A DNA stretch of 64,000 bases from Notospermus geniculatus (taxonomy: Eukaryota; Nemertea; Pilidiophora; Heteronemertea; Lineidae): the NCBI GenBank assembly GCA_002633025.1, contig NMRB01000194.1:1-64000 (forward strand). Direction: 5' to 3'. Both the position numbers and the translations under genes were made by a program. Shown here piece by piece: positions 34,527-47,054 of the stretch. Positions within the stretch are counted from its first letter, which is position 1, and each line of letters begins with the position of its first letter. The notes beneath the pieces were generated by a model. It had not been told where the DNA came from. It did not search any database and saw nothing but the letters and a program-made list of their open reading frames with translations.

Positions 34527-35675
34527 ACTATGTGTGTCCCTGATGGAGAGATTACACTCTATCTTACCATTTCTCGCAACACATCGTTGTTGCCTTCAGA
34601 AAAGCATAATGATGGCATGGCACAGGCGCCATGATGGCGATGATAGAAACCATACATTTCTATAAAGTAAAATTTACCCCTGAGGTCCTGGAGCGTTATT
34701 CATGAGTCTAGCGAAGCCGGATAATCGCTTAAAGCAGTTTCGAGGCCTAGCGCACGGAGCTGAGCTTTCCGTCTTGTGAGCTGTATCTGTGTTGCCCCTC
34801 GAGGCTAAATAAGATCCTAGTTCAGTAGGCGGCCATTGGAAAAAGCCTTTCATCGTATTATGGGCTTTTCTCGTTTCTTATAGCTATGACGTCAACTCTG
34901 TAACATACACACCATTGTTTGTTGCTAGGGGTTCCCAATGACGTCATTTTATTGTTTTTAACAATTTGAAAATTGTTTTAGGGCGTTTTTCGAAAATTAC
35001 TTCAGGAACATTGTGCATTTGTATACTTCTTGTGTGATTGTGAGATTACTAGAACATTCGACTGATTAAAATATTTTTCTCATGAGAGACAAAACATGAT
35101 ACCAAATGTAATGCATCCAGTGACGCAACGTGGAATAAAAAAGAATATTTAGTCGAAATATGAAGGACAAGAGCTGCGTATTGTTGACAGCAACATGGCA
35201 ATCGGAGACGTTTTCGCCGTCGGGAAAAGAGGGAAAAAATAAATGTGAATGAGAGGACAAAAATAATGGGAACTTGGGGAATCGTGTAGCACGTACGTGT
35301 TCTTGATGCGGAATTCCATAATCTACGTCATAGCTACAAACCACAAGTACCAGTGTCCGTACAGTATACGTACGTACGTTTTGTTTCACAAGGTCTGTAC
35401 CAACACCATGAATAACGGAATATCTCCCTGATATATTTCCTATTCATGACGGCCCTCGCCCGAAGTCGTGCCTCTCGGGAAAACACCTTTCAATTGCTCA
35501 TCGAAGCAATGACGTCAGAATGGAAAAAACGAATTGACATTGGCTGTTCTCATACTTATATTACATGTACTTCTTCGCTCAGTTCGGGGAAAGAGCCCCC
35601 GGCTACAGGTAGAAAAGAGCACCTCCAACATTATCAAGAGCGTTGTATAATGTCAGTGCATTCAACTGAACTTAC

Positions 35676-35698
35676 CGACGGTCCTCATCTCCAGGCAT
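35676..35698 (-). CDS. Candidate first coding exon, unidentified
   Basis: On the minus strand ATGCCTGGAGATGAGGACCG with TCG is followed directly by GTAAGTTC, a near-perfect splice donor. The eight-residue start MPGDEDR(R) ends in phase 2. The next pyrimidine-rich acceptor (CTTTTCTACCTGTAG, about 35605-35619) would continue the frame for about 35 residues to a stop. Nothing identifies the product. It is recorded because the donor is strong; the chance-match risk is high. Confidence 0.22.
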
Positions 35699-35914
35699 CC
35701 TGCGTTTACTGCTTCAGCGAGTGGCGAATGACAAATGCATGGCCGTCATGATCGCCTTTCCAGTGATGACGCAGGATAAAGCTGACCAATACGAACGCGT
35801 GTAATTCTTCCCAAATCAGTGATTGGCCATCTGAAAAATATAGGCCCTCTGTCTGACCAATTTATGACACTTCAAAATCACCCTTGATGCTGGATTTTTC
35901 GACTGATATTTGCC

Positions 35915-36081
35915 GGTGTAATAGAATCTAATGTCCCCCGATATGTGATGTCCCCCAACAATACATTTACGGATTAAGCAGCACCATTGAACTGGACTCT
36001 TGAGCGACCAAGACCCTTAATCCCGTGACAAACAATGCAGGGGGACATCAGGAAGACGGGGGCATTAGATTCTATCACACC
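35915..36081. mobile_element. Short TIR element with GGTGTAATAGAATCTAATG ends
   Basis: GGTGTAATAGAATCTAATGT followed by CCCCC pairs with GGGGGCATTAGATTCTATCA followed by CACC. An inner GATGTCCCCC / GGGGGACATC pair extends the arms. The element is 167 bp long and has no frame. Confidence 0.85.
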
Positions 36082-36768
36082 TGTTTAGGGGTAGGCCAAC
36101 GCTGATCTTCCGTGCGTTCAATCTTTCCTCAAGCCTATGGTCCTCATCAGGAGAACAATATTGAGGAACTCCTTCACGTTGAGGAGCATTCTAAAATACG
36201 GGCCTCGATCTCGCTGGACCCGAATAGTGACTTTTGGAAAGGAAGCTCATAGCAACAAAACTTCGCAAAGGCCACGACAAAATCTCTAACTACAAAACCA
36301 CCTAATACTGAAAGTAGGAGATTGAACCGTTTTCTTGTTATACGCAGACGACCGTTCCCGCGTTTCGCTTACATCAAAAACCACAACAGCAGCAGTTCCT
36401 TGTCAGCACCAGATACTCCGTTCTGACAAGTAACAAAGCACAAAGAAGACGAAGGTTCAAAACAATTAATATCCTGGAGGAAGACAACTTTCTTTTTTGT
36501 GACTTGGGCAACGAAGCGAGCTTGTTGCGAAATTGCCCAAGGGTAAGTGGTACACAGGATTCTTGTGGCGCTTCGGGGCTTGCCTGCCGTGGTCAGGGTA
36601 ATGGAAAGATGGCGGTGAAGCAGGGAAATGGATCGTTCCACCCCCGAGCGGTCGCTTGTCATTCTGCCGCAGACACTGTTATCCTTCTTGCTGGATGCTG
36701 TCACGCTTACTTCAAGAAACTCTAGCAGGACATCAACAGAGTTATTTCAGGGGGCGGCCAGTGACCTG

Positions 36769-37160
36769 GGTCCGTATTCATAAAAATGCTTAAGTCTAAG
36801 TGTGGCACTTTATCTTTTATATTGAACAAAGGATAAGTGTCACACTTAGTCACACTTAAGTGTTACACTTAAGGTTTTTTTATGCATACGGCCCCAGGGC
36901 CCAAAATATTCATAATGGCCCGTATTCTAGAAACCTCCTTAACTCTAAGGTCCACTTTACGCTTGGGAATGTATTCTGCCCTGCAAACAATAGCTAAAGG
37001 TAAACCATAGAGTAAAGTAAGCTTCTACAATAGGCCTACGACCCAATATCTACTTAAGTCTAAGTCTAAGTGTGACACTTATCCTTTGTTCAACTCAAAC
37101 ACCAAGATAAGTATCACATTTTGACTTAATGAGTACATGTATGTTTATGAATTTGAACCC
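36769..37160. mobile_element. Cluster of three CCGTATTC-type short elements
   Basis: The first (36769-36893) has GTCCGTATTCATAAAAATGC / TTTTTATGCATACGGCC ends with TTAAGTCTAAGTGTG-type arms. The second (36918-37043) is copy 4 of the CCGTATTCTAGAAG family. The third (about 37044-37160) is another CTTAAGTCTAAGTGTGACAC foldback ending TATGAATTTGAACCCTG. Copy 4 carries an extra GGCCTA at 37031-37038. Confidence 0.7.
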
Positions 37161-37553
37161 TGAAGGGGAAGGCAGGACTCCGAGCGTCTATTTTCCAAAC
37201 TGGCTATGACACTTACAGGGGCCTACCTACAACGCCGAACCAGGATTTCCCTTTTAAACTTTCGCCATGCACTGTATTGATTTGTGGTTTCATCTCTCGA
37301 GACGGGATAGGGTCGCCGATCGTTTCCTTATTGCAAGCGAGAAAAATAAAATTGAAACTTTAGGCTTACCTTTCTTTCCCGCTTTCTTTGCAGATGTTGT
37401 TCAATTCACCTCACACTTCTCAGCCACCATGTAGTTTTCACATCACTGGTCCCGTACATTTGGGGGGGNTCTCCAAACATCGCCGCTAGGTTACGCAAAT
37501 TGTCCGTGGGCGCCACCCCACCATGTTAGGTGGATACGTCTGTTTGTACTTGT

Positions 37554-37636
37554 AGGTTCTTGGGGACCGTAGGGCTATACTACACACAGAGGGATAAGTC
37601 CCGGGATAAGTATAGCCCTACGGTCCCCAAGAACCT
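37554..37636. repeat. Long hairpin, AGGTTCTTGGGGACCGTAGG arms
   Basis: AGGTTCTTGGGGACCGTAGG with GCTATACT is perfectly complementary to AGTATAGC with CCTACGGTCCCCAAGAACCT, 28 bp per arm and a 27-bp loop. It could be a very short TIR element. Confidence 0.85.
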
Positions 37637-37839
37637 CCCCTCTAGGCCTATGAGACGCCTGTGTGTTGGTGGAGCAATCAGGTGGGCCTGATTGTACCAC
37701 ACCCACAGCTTGGTCACCCAGACCTGCTGATCCGCAAAGCAGTAGGCCTACTCAATAAACTCAATATTATACTGTGTAGAAAATTTCGCACACCGGTAGG
37801 CCTACTGCGGAACAAAACGGTTGGCTTGCGCGAGACTAC

Positions 37840-38530
37840 TAGCAACACCCAGTCATTTCGTTCCACTATTCGGACTTCAGTTCCGGTCCGCATTTTACAT
37901 GTCAGCTTTCTGAACTGTCGTCTGCTACATTCCGTCAGTCAAACTCCACCGCAGTGCCATAATGCTCCAAGCATCATAAAATGCGACGGCACTGCGCAAT
38001 CTCGTTCCAATCGCCGTTAGTTCCGTTCCGCATTTTATGATGGCTCCACTAACGTCTCTGGAACCAATACTTCTCCGGTTTCACAAGAATCTTGTCAAAA
38101 CTTTTATTCGCCAATTTTATACCAAAATATTGGCAACAGTATTTAGGTAGACGTAAAACAAAGTCACACAGTTGAAAAGTTGTGGAAAACAGCAAAANTG
38201 ATCACGGCATGGGTTGGAGAGTGTCTCCCTTGCGGTTGGAGAGTGTCTCGTGACGTCAGGCAACCAAGAATCCGGAGTCCAGCGTTCCAAATAAGGAATG
38301 TGCCACAGCCAATACCAAACCCTCATAGCCCTAGCGGTGGGTTTGGGAACCAAACTACTAGCAACACCCAGTCATTTCGTTCCACGATTCGGACTTCAGT
38401 TCCGGTCCGCATTTTACATGTAGCTTTCTAAACTGTCGTCTGCTGCATTCTGTCAGTCAAACTCCTCCGCAGTGCCATAATGCTCCAAGCATCATAAAAT
38501 GCGACGGCACTGCGGAGGAGTTTGTCCGTC
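37840..38530. repeat. Direct repeat around N 38198
   Basis: About 37845-38010 recurs at 38358-38525 (ACCCAGTCATTTCGTTCCAC through GGCACTGCG). The second copy ends in an 18-bp-arm hairpin (AAACTCCTCCGCAGTGCC / GGCACTGCGGAGGAGTTT, 38458-38522), while in the first copy one arm has decayed. An N lies between. Next to the second copy, GCCCTAGCGGTGGGTTTGGG resembles the segment near 2830-2880 and 3050-3080. Confidence 0.75.
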
Positions 38531-38539
38531 AGTATCAAT

Positions 38540-39650
38540 CCAGGAATCGGAGTGACCTCAGTTGATGGCGAACTGCCGAACAACATCAGCAGCCTACCTC
38601 TTCATCATCGGTCACACTGCATGGTAAGCATCTTTGTCCTGTTGAAGACTTCACTGACAGGAAAGCAGAGCTTCAGCGAGGTAAGGTAGCCTATTGACGA
38701 AAACATCTCGGAACGCAACGTCGCTCTCCGACGCTTGTAAGTGGAACGCCTGACCCAGATCGCCGGACATTGTATCTGCGTAGGCCTGTGTTGTGAACCA
38801 GTGTAACAGCTGCCAGTGTTTCCATAAGTCAGTGTTTTCCCCTAGGCTCCTATTTATGAGAAACGCTGGCAGACATGGCAAATGCTAAGTAAATTGACAT
38901 GTTTTTCTGCTATGTGTCCTGTATTGTCAAGTTGGAGCTTATCTGTGGAAGGGGAATACTGACAGATAAGGAACAATCAGTCATTACACCAGGAAACCCA
39001 TCCCTGTGACTCATTTTCATGTCGTGATGTGACAGTTCTGGCCTGTTTGAAAAAGGACTAAAAAAAACTAGTTGGAGAAACAGCTACTGTATCATGGATT
39101 ATGTGTCATTACGTCATCACTGCCGAGGTGTCCAGGGCATATCATCTTACCTCCTGGTAAGACCACATATTGACCTCACTCTCCATGTCCCCGCGGCCAT
39201 TGTCCTTCGGTTCGTCGTGGCTGTCCAAACAACATCCGCTGAAGAACATACACAAGGAATCAACAACACCCTGACCGCTTGATCAGGCAGTCCCTTTGTA
39301 AACAGATCTGGCTACAGTAACCCAATGCTATGGACTCTTGCAAGATGACTCCTGCCTTTGTTTTAAACCATAGATACCGAGGATAAATTTCATGTAGTCA
39401 TCTGGTTCACACCCAGTATTGTTTAAACCTTGAAAATGAAGATGAGGTACTGCATGCCTCATTGGCTTAAGCCAGACAAAGGGTGAATGTTTTAACCAAT
39501 CAGAAACTTTGTAATGACCAGCATTGCTTTTTTTGTTTTATCCCCAAATCTTTCATAAGTGACATTTGAGCAAGGGTTAGGATTAGTTTCTATTGTTTAT
39601 AAATCTGTTGTTCACTTCAGTTTTCAGCACTGATTGGGACAGCAAGGAAT
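38540..39650. other. Single-copy stretch with exon-like signals
   Basis: On the plus strand ATG at 38565 leads to ACTGCATG-GTAAGC (donor at 38624). GTAAGG and GTAAGT sites follow near 38680 and 38737. On the minus strand a 76-codon frame (38651-38881) has exon-like codon use but no clean boundaries. The signals on the two strands conflict, so I call no gene. Confidence 0.25.
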
Positions 39651-39654
39651 CCTG

Positions 39655-39975
39655 GGTCCATTGGCCATATGCACAAAACATCTTAAGTGAAAAATTTCCC
39701 TTAATCTATTGTACCAAACAACAGATAAAGGGAAATGTTTCACTTAAGATGTTTTGTGCATACGGCCACATATTCATAAACATTAAAAGTCAAAGTGTGA
39801 TACTTATCTTTTGTGGAACAAAGGATGAGTGTCACACTTAGACGTAAGTAGTTTTATGAATATGGAGGGTCATATTCATAAAACTACTTAAGTCTAAGTG
39901 TGACACTTATCCTTTGTTCAACACAAAAGATAGTATCACACTTTGACTTAAGTATGTTTATGAATATGGACCCTG
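39655..39975. mobile_element. Three abutting foldback elements, CATATTCATAAA type
   Basis: The first (about 39661-39770) is a hairpin: GGCCATATGCACAAAACATC / GATGTTTTGTGCATACGGCC. The second (about 39768-39866) and third (about 39868-39972) both have CATATTCATAAA...TTTATGAATATG ends around AGTGTGACACTTATCCTTTG-like arms. They lie head to tail with almost no spacer, which suggests preferential insertion at element ends. Confidence 0.75.
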
Positions 39976-39979
39976 GTGA

Positions 39980-42890
39980 ATGAAATGATCTATACAAAGT
40001 GACTGTGTACAACCTGCTGTACTTGTAAAACACAGTTAGTTCCATTCCCAAGGACTTGAGGATTGTTAAGTTGACTGGTACTCTACCCTTTCTCTGTGCT
40101 AAAGCCAAAGGATCCAGATAAAACCAATAAATTGATGAATCCGGAAGTTGTACACTGGCTTTGTTATAAAATCCCAGATCAGATGACCAGGAAAAGTTCC
40201 TAAGTCCACATTTTTACAGAGTGATTTGCCTTGTAGATGATGTTTTGGTGAGTCATTCGGGTTGATGGAGCTGTTCCAGAAAGAAACCAGTCTCTGCACT
40301 GCTGTAGCACTGCTTGTCGTAAGTAGTCTCCCTTGTCATTGAAATTGTTGCCTTGAGCAGGCTAGAGACAGAGGTTAAAGTTTACCTTGACTGATGTCCT
40401 GTCACTCAGACTCCGCATTCAAAACTTGGGAAACAAGTCAAAGACTGAAGGTCCCGGTCCAATTTTTTTCTAGGTGACAACTGAATCATGTCATCATTCC
40501 ATGGAGAACGGTTCCATTTTCTGGTGGATTCTCGGAGGTTTTGAAAAACAGGTACGAAAGCTTCACAGTCTACATTTTACATCAACAGAAGGTAAATATA
40601 CCGGTACTTCAAAAGATAACTCGAACACTCAATTTGTATATTTGCTGAATTTATTTCACAATATATTACATAGATGACCTATGATTGCATATATTACTTC
40701 AAGAAGATTTACATCCATGATCGAAAATGCTCAGTACTTGGAGATATGTTCTCCGTCCTAGTTAAGCTACAAATACAGCATAGACCAACAAAAGTTGCAT
40801 ATTTCTAGAAGACAAAACACAGAAAGCACAAAACTGTACAACCAGTGCATGGTACATTTTCACTTCAATGACTGCCAGGTATCCCAGCAATGACCAAAAA
40901 GCTAAATATGTTCATTCACCTCAAGAGTGGAGAAGATTGCTCGAAGTAAAAATTAAAGGCTATGGTATTTATACAGGGTGAGCCAATACACGTGACATAA
41001 TTAGTTTGCACAAGGAATTTCACCCCTTGACCAAAACTATACAATCATCTATACTAGACATAAATATGCAACAATTCTGCAAATTTGAGGTGAAATTGGC
41101 TTCATTTTCTCCAGTCCGAGAAATTACGATCATGATATCCAGGTAGCAGTGTCCAGGGCATACAATGAATTATGATGCTTTTTGCAATGGGTTCGAGTGA
41201 GACAAACAGAAAGTTTAATGCTTCAGTAGGTGTTTGTGGTGCTTCAAAACCCCCTCCCACTGATCTTTGAGACCAAAAAACCTCAGTCAACCTCTAAGGA
41301 ACTCTGGCATGAGAAACCTCCTAATGCTTCAGTGAATGATCAAAACAACACAATAGTTTTTAACATGTTGGAAAGCTTTGCAAAATATTGTCACCCCATT
41401 ATATTGACACTGTTAAAATTTTTGGGGGAGAACTTTTACATCCATCCTTAGGTAACCACAATTACCCCAGTCCATCAGGCAACAATTTAAGTACAAATCT
41501 GTCCAGGAGCCATCCAGGACTGATTCTGTGCAACTGGTTGATGACCATTCATACGCTGCCTATGACAATAAGAAGTTGACAAAACTTCAAAATGAGGTAA
41601 ACCATGTGGACCTATACAACTCCGCTGGCTCCCATAAGTACATTCTTATAGGGTTACAATGTGACCTAAGTTTGGCAAGCAACCAGCTGCACAGAGGGCA
41701 AAAAAATGTGCAGAATATGAATATGAGATCATAATGAGGCTTAAACTTTCCGCACAATATTCAACTGTTCTAGACGTCGTGAATTTGACTTTCTGCATGG
41801 ATAAGATCGATTTCTGTAACAGCAAATTTGTTCAGCTAACAACATGATCTGCAGTGGTATTACGAGTTGGTCTCAAGTCAGCATGTGAACGCAACATGTA
41901 GTAGAAACAATCAGTGGAAAATACGGGCCATGGTGACCTGCAAATGAATTTTTTTGGCTGTGCATGAGAGACTCACTATCTGGCTTGAATAAATGATAAA
42001 TGTGTCATACCAAACAGTGGAAAATTCCGTCGCCTGAGACAAATTATATGCTGAGTTTTTTAGCGGCAAGATTAAAGACTTTTTCGGCAATGAATTCAGG
42101 GTCACCGCGCACAAAAAATTGACTAGCGGCACACTGAAAAAACATCACGAAGTTATTGTTAGACTTGTTGGTTTATGGAAGAATCAGATCAAGTGAGTTG
42201 AGTGGGATCCTGTCTTTTGAGAGTTTCATCATTTATAACAAATATTTGTGTATTACAATTTATCACGCTGTGAGCTGGAGACAAAACAGCATTTTATCAC
42301 ACTGCAAGGTTAGGTTACAATGTGTAATGGTTTATCCAACTATCATACTTCATGATGGTTAACAACACCTTCTTCTGGGGTGATTTTGACGTGTATTGAT
42401 CAAGCAACTGTAGCATATCACTAACTGCCACTTAACCACTAGCATTTCCAACTTGACCATAAGAATCTGTATTTGTAACACGCCGCATGCTTCATGTGCA
42501 AAATTTATTCCTCTTAGGTAGCAAGTGCTGACAAGCTTAGCTGCTATTGCTGATCCACAGAAAACAGGACAACATGGCCTTACAACATGACAGCAGTCAC
42601 TGTCTCTTGAAAATCCCAGGCGAGTGATAAAATGCTCATCATGGAATTCCAGGTGGGCTTTTTTCACCGATTTTTGAGATACGGGCAAGGTGCCTTGCTT
42701 CAAATTTGTTCATCTTACTTTGTGCACTGCATGGACACCATTATTATGATCCGATCTGGTTTTAGAAAGTGTGCATGTGATTTGCCAGTATCCGAACATG
42801 ACCAATCACAAGTGTTCATTACTTCAATGTTGTCAAACACACTCCACCCTGGTACGAATGGTCCTTCCCGCATATGCATGGAATGTGTCA
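39980..42890. other. AT-rich stretch, no gene assigned
   Basis: No TIR elements are obvious. A minus-strand frame at 42359-42703 contains an exon-like part (42600-42700) ending CATGTT-GTAAGG, but it lacks a good acceptor. TACCGGTA occurs at about 40599. Confidence 0.3.
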
Positions 42891-43040
42891 GGCTACAGTT
42901 ACACCGAATGCGAATTCATGTGCAACAGGGTAACGCGCGCGATTTATGGTTTGAAAGCCTTTGTTTGCATCCAATGCGGCGGAAAATAACAAAGACTTTG
43001 ATGTGCGCGCCAACGTATCGCGTTCGGTGTAACCATAGCC
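42891..43040. mobile_element. 150-bp relative of the 142-bp Harbinger-like element
   Basis: The ends GGCTACAGTTACACCGAATG and CGTTCGGTGTAACCATAGCC are inverted copies. The flanks are TCA and TAA, so a TNA target duplication is one mismatch away. The inner word TGCGGCGGAAAATAACAAAG is shared with 23626-23767. Confidence 0.7.
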
Positions 43041-43125
43041 TAAGACAGCATCATCAAGGCGCACGCTTTTCAAATACCGGTAGCCAGGTGCATTATTATT
43101 CGCGCAACTAACGTAATTTTTGGCG

Positions 43126-43254
43126 ATGGAGCGCAAGTGCGATCGCATGCCTCTAAAGACAGTGACTGCAATGACAGAGACTTCCACATCATCAGATGGG
43201 AAAATAGAGAGTATCTCTAATGTACACACGCTGTCCACAGGTCACAACTTACAG
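43126..43254 (+). CDS. Candidate first coding exon, unidentified
   Basis: The plus-strand frame starts at ATG 43126 (context TTGGCGATGG) and runs 43 codons without a stop. It ends exactly at TTACAG-GTTAGT, a strong donor in phase 0. The peptide begins MERKCDRMPLKTVTAMTETS and is rich in Ser/Thr. It lies 85 bp downstream of the TIR element at 42891-43040. No next exon could be fixed: an acceptor at about 47181 (TTTGTTTGCAG) would give a short tail but is antisense to the better-supported minus-strand gene. I do not recognise the product. Confidence 0.32.
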
Positions 43255-43259
43255 GTTAG

Positions 43260-44888
43260 TACCGGTATAGTGTTTGGCTATAATTTAAGGCTCAATACAG
43301 CGATGTAGCTAGCTAGCTATCAGTCCTGTTCCAGGAATGATACCCATGACTATGAGCGTAGGTTGGTGTCAACATTGTCAGAGGACATTTTGTCTGAACA
43401 CCCCTTAGATTACTGTCAAGAATTCTGTGATTCAAGTACAGTAACAGAAACAATATTCCTGCAGACACATGCATGCAAGATCCGAATTGTTTTTCCCAGA
43501 TGTGATAGTTTTTTCTGAATCAACCTTGGAACTGTTGGTAAATACGGGTGGTGATGTTCACGTTATGAAGCATGAGAGTGAAGTTATAATTTAGCAGACA
43601 CATAAAAGTTAATCCACATTTTCTCAAACAGACTGATTTTTCACCTAGGCCTAGTTTATAACAATCTAGTAAATATTTATCATAAACTGATATTTATAGC
43701 ACCATTGCACGGTGCAACAGTGCAATGAACACTGGTGCAGGAGAAGAAAGAGGGCTATGATTGTGCTACAACTGTGTGAGCGAAAAATGTAGTCCCATTA
43801 TTGGCCAACAGAGGTCACTACACAGTGTGAGGTTAGGCCGCCAACACAAAAAATTAATCAAACCTCTTTAAAGTACCGCGGGGAATTTTCCTACCTATCA
43901 ATTCGCTAAATTTCACCGTAAGCCCCTTAAAAGCAACAGAAGGTAAAAACTCCGTCGGTCATGTGACGTGGTGGCTATCTGACCTTACAAATAGTGTCCT
44001 CTCATTGTAATTGGTCAAGGAACTGGACTACTAAAACCATGGACGGGCAGCACAATGACTTATATACACTAACCATGACTTGTGCTATCATAAAACACAT
44101 TGTGACTATATACAATGCACACCAACTATGTTCCATAGACACAGATCCAAATATTCTCTGTGGTATGAGCTTTCTAGGAAGCGAGGCAAGGAATTTTCCA
44201 CATTTTATATGAGTTCATTGGACAGTTCGATTTTTTATAAGCGTTGACAGCCAAGTCTGAGCACGTTTGGGTGAAATACTGAGAGGTGTTCATCAGAGCC
44301 CTAGTTCTGGGGGATCTTTGCCGTTTTTGTGTAAATCATGTGTTATGGAAGAAATACCAAGCATTTGTAAATAAAGAGATCTATCTTGGGGAAGATTTGG
44401 TGCTCCAGGAAATCAAAGGAGTAAGCTTTAAATCACTACCAGTCTAGGATGCCAAAAAGGTACAAGAGTCCACAAAGTAGGCTTAAAAACATGTCAGTGA
44501 GATACTTTGAATTGTACACAGATTTGGGCATAGTTAGATAGAAATTATCGCCACACAGTGTAGTCACCTTTGCTTGCCACGGACCTGCTTTTTCTGCGTG
44601 CCTGATTTTGATATCATAAAACTGAAGAGTACATTACCAGTTTTCGGTTCAACAGAAGATGGTGAGCAAAACTGATGCAGTAAAACCAAGTGTGCAAAGT
44701 TAGATCGACATCAGCAACACTTGGGACGACTTTTCACAGTTCATCTTCAATGTGGCAAGACAGCAATGCTCCTTCGCTGAACGACACAACATGACTAAGA
44801 TTACAAGCTGCATGCGGAAAATAACTGGTGACCACAATACTGCATGTCTGCATCCAAGCTGTAGTCAATGTCTTACAGCATCCAGATT
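43260..44888. other. Stretch without recognised features
   Basis: AT-rich. It contains one TACCGGTA near 43259 and one TAGGCCTA at 43646. If the 43126 exon is real this would be its first intron. Confidence 0.3.
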
Positions 44889-45964
44889 CAGCTTCTCTAG
44901 GTATTTAGGAGAGAGCTACACATACCATGGAGCAATCAATGTCCGCCACTAAATTTCTCTCGATCTCAATGGGAGTGAGAATACAAATTTGTATTGTTGG
45001 GCAAATCTTCCCAAATAATGGTAGCTGCATGGAGACATCAGAATTGCGTTTCGCATGGAAAGCTATGCTGAGAATGGTCAAGAATCTTCCGCAAAACATT
45101 TCCACAAAATACTTCCTGGCATATTTACTCCCAGTTTATATGATTACCAACTTGACAACCACTATAAAGACATCCAGTCGAAACCTGAGGATACAAAATC
45201 AAAGGTCACGACACTGACCCTGAAAATACACGACACAAGACCTATGTACTGTCGGAGGCTAATATTGATCAAAACCTGGCCCACCCTCAGTAGCTTAGTT
45301 GCGCCTATTCCTTTGAAAATACTTCATAAAATGACATTGGTGCCATTACCAGTTGATGATCGAGGCATTTCACTTCATTAAGACTTTAAAACAACACAAA
45401 TTTAATCAAGACAGGAGGGCCAGGGGCCAGATGATTGCAAGATGTCGTTGTAGGTAAAAATATAAAGAAATACAGTTTCCCTCATGATGCGATGAATTTA
45501 CAACACTCACAGTGATGTTAGACTAAATTACTGTCGATTTGCAAACAACTAAAGAGTATGCCACAGCCAGAAGATAGCAAACCGATGGCATTGACATGGT
45601 ATGGTATGATATTTTCACGAAATCCCATATCACAAATTTATGCCATTATTCAAATGCATGTACTATGTAACTATATGAAGGTAAAACTATAGCATGAAGA
45701 CACGATTGCATTAGTATGTTGTCATATACAGGATCGAGAATAGATGTGACTACTTCCCAATAAAGTTGACATCTATACTGACAGTCAATCACCGATAGGT
45801 CAATTGATAGATTGTGGCACAGTTCCAACAGTTTTGACAAGTGTTGAAGTAAATATGTGATCCACATTCACAAGAAAACAAATTGTATAATCTGAACGAA
45901 TGATGTACTACCGAGATTCTTGCATCCAGTGTGAAGTATCATTTTGTGATTCATCTTGGCGTCA
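44889..45964 (+). repeat. 1.08-kb direct repeat, copy 1
   Basis: It is repeated at 45966-47043 with about one percent difference. It starts CAGCTTCTCTAGGTATTTAG and ends CATCTTGGCGTCA, immediately followed by the N at 45965. Sequence identical to its end also precedes the unique sequence at 47044, as expected if two overlapping contig ends were placed in tandem. Confidence 0.9.
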
Positions 45965-45965
45965 N

Positions 45966-47043
45966 CAGCTTCTCTAGGTATTTAGGAGAGAGCTACACAT
46001 ACCATGGAGCAATCAATGTCCGCCACTAAATTTCTCTCGATCTCAATGGGAGTGAGAATACAAATTTGTATTGTTGGGCAAATCTTCCCAAATAATGGTA
46101 GCTGCATGGAGACATCAGAATTGCGTTTCGCATGGAAAGCTGTGCTGAGAATGGTCAAGAATCTTCCGCAAAACATTTCCACAAAATACTTCCTGGCATA
46201 TTTACTCCCAGTTTATATGATTACCAACTTGACAACCACAATAAAGACATCCAGTCGAAACCTGAGGATACAAAATCAAAGGTCACGACACTGACCCTGA
46301 AAATACACGACACAAGACCTATGTACTGTCGGAGGCTAATATTGATAAAAACCTGGCCCACCCTCAGTAGCTTAGTTGCGCCTATTCCTTTGAAAATACT
46401 TCATAAAATGACATTGGTGCCATTACCAGTTGATGATTGAGGCATTTCACTTCATTAGGACTTTAAAACAACACAAATTTAATCAAGACAGGAGGGCCAG
46501 GGGCCAGATGATTGCAAGATGTCGTTGTAGGTAAAAATATAAAGAAATACAGTTTCCCTCATGATGCGATGACTTTACAACACTCACAGTGATGTTAGAC
46601 TAAATTACTGTCGATTTGCAAACAACTAAAGAGTATGCCACAGCCAGAAGATAGCAAACCGATGGCATTGACATGGTATGGTATGATATTTTCACGAAAT
46701 CCCATATCACAAATTTATGCCATTATTCAAATGCATGTACTATGTAACTATATGAAGGTAAAACTATAGCATGAAGACACGATTGCATTAGTATGTTGTC
46801 ATATACAGGGATCCAGAATAGATGTGACTACTTCCCAATAAAGTTGACATCTATACTGACAGTCAATCACCGATAGGTCAATTGATAGATTTGTGGCACA
46901 GTTCCAACAGTTTTGACAAGTGTTGAAGTAAATATCTGATCCACATTCACAAGAAAACAAATTGTATAATCTGAACGAATGATGTACTACCGAGATTCTT
47001 GCATCCAGTGTGAAGTATCATTTTGTGATTCATCTTGGCGTCA
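45966..47043 (+). repeat. 1.08-kb direct repeat, copy 2
   Basis: Second copy of 44889-45964. It contains a 102-codon plus-strand frame (46132-46440) that is also present in copy 1 (45055-45381) and differs by missense changes and an altered end. I regard these frames as unproven. On the minus strand this copy would be the 3' untranslated side of the gene ending at 47055. Confidence 0.9.
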
Positions 47044-47054
47044 AGTACAAGTGG

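Noticed and set aside
42359-42703. 114-codon minus-strand frame with a GTAAGG donor inside
   Set aside because: No convincing acceptor and the frame runs past the donor; kept only as a remark.
45055-45381. 108-codon plus-strand frame with protein-like codons
   Set aside because: No splice boundaries; the duplicate copy carries missense changes and ends differently; lies in a probable assembly duplicate.
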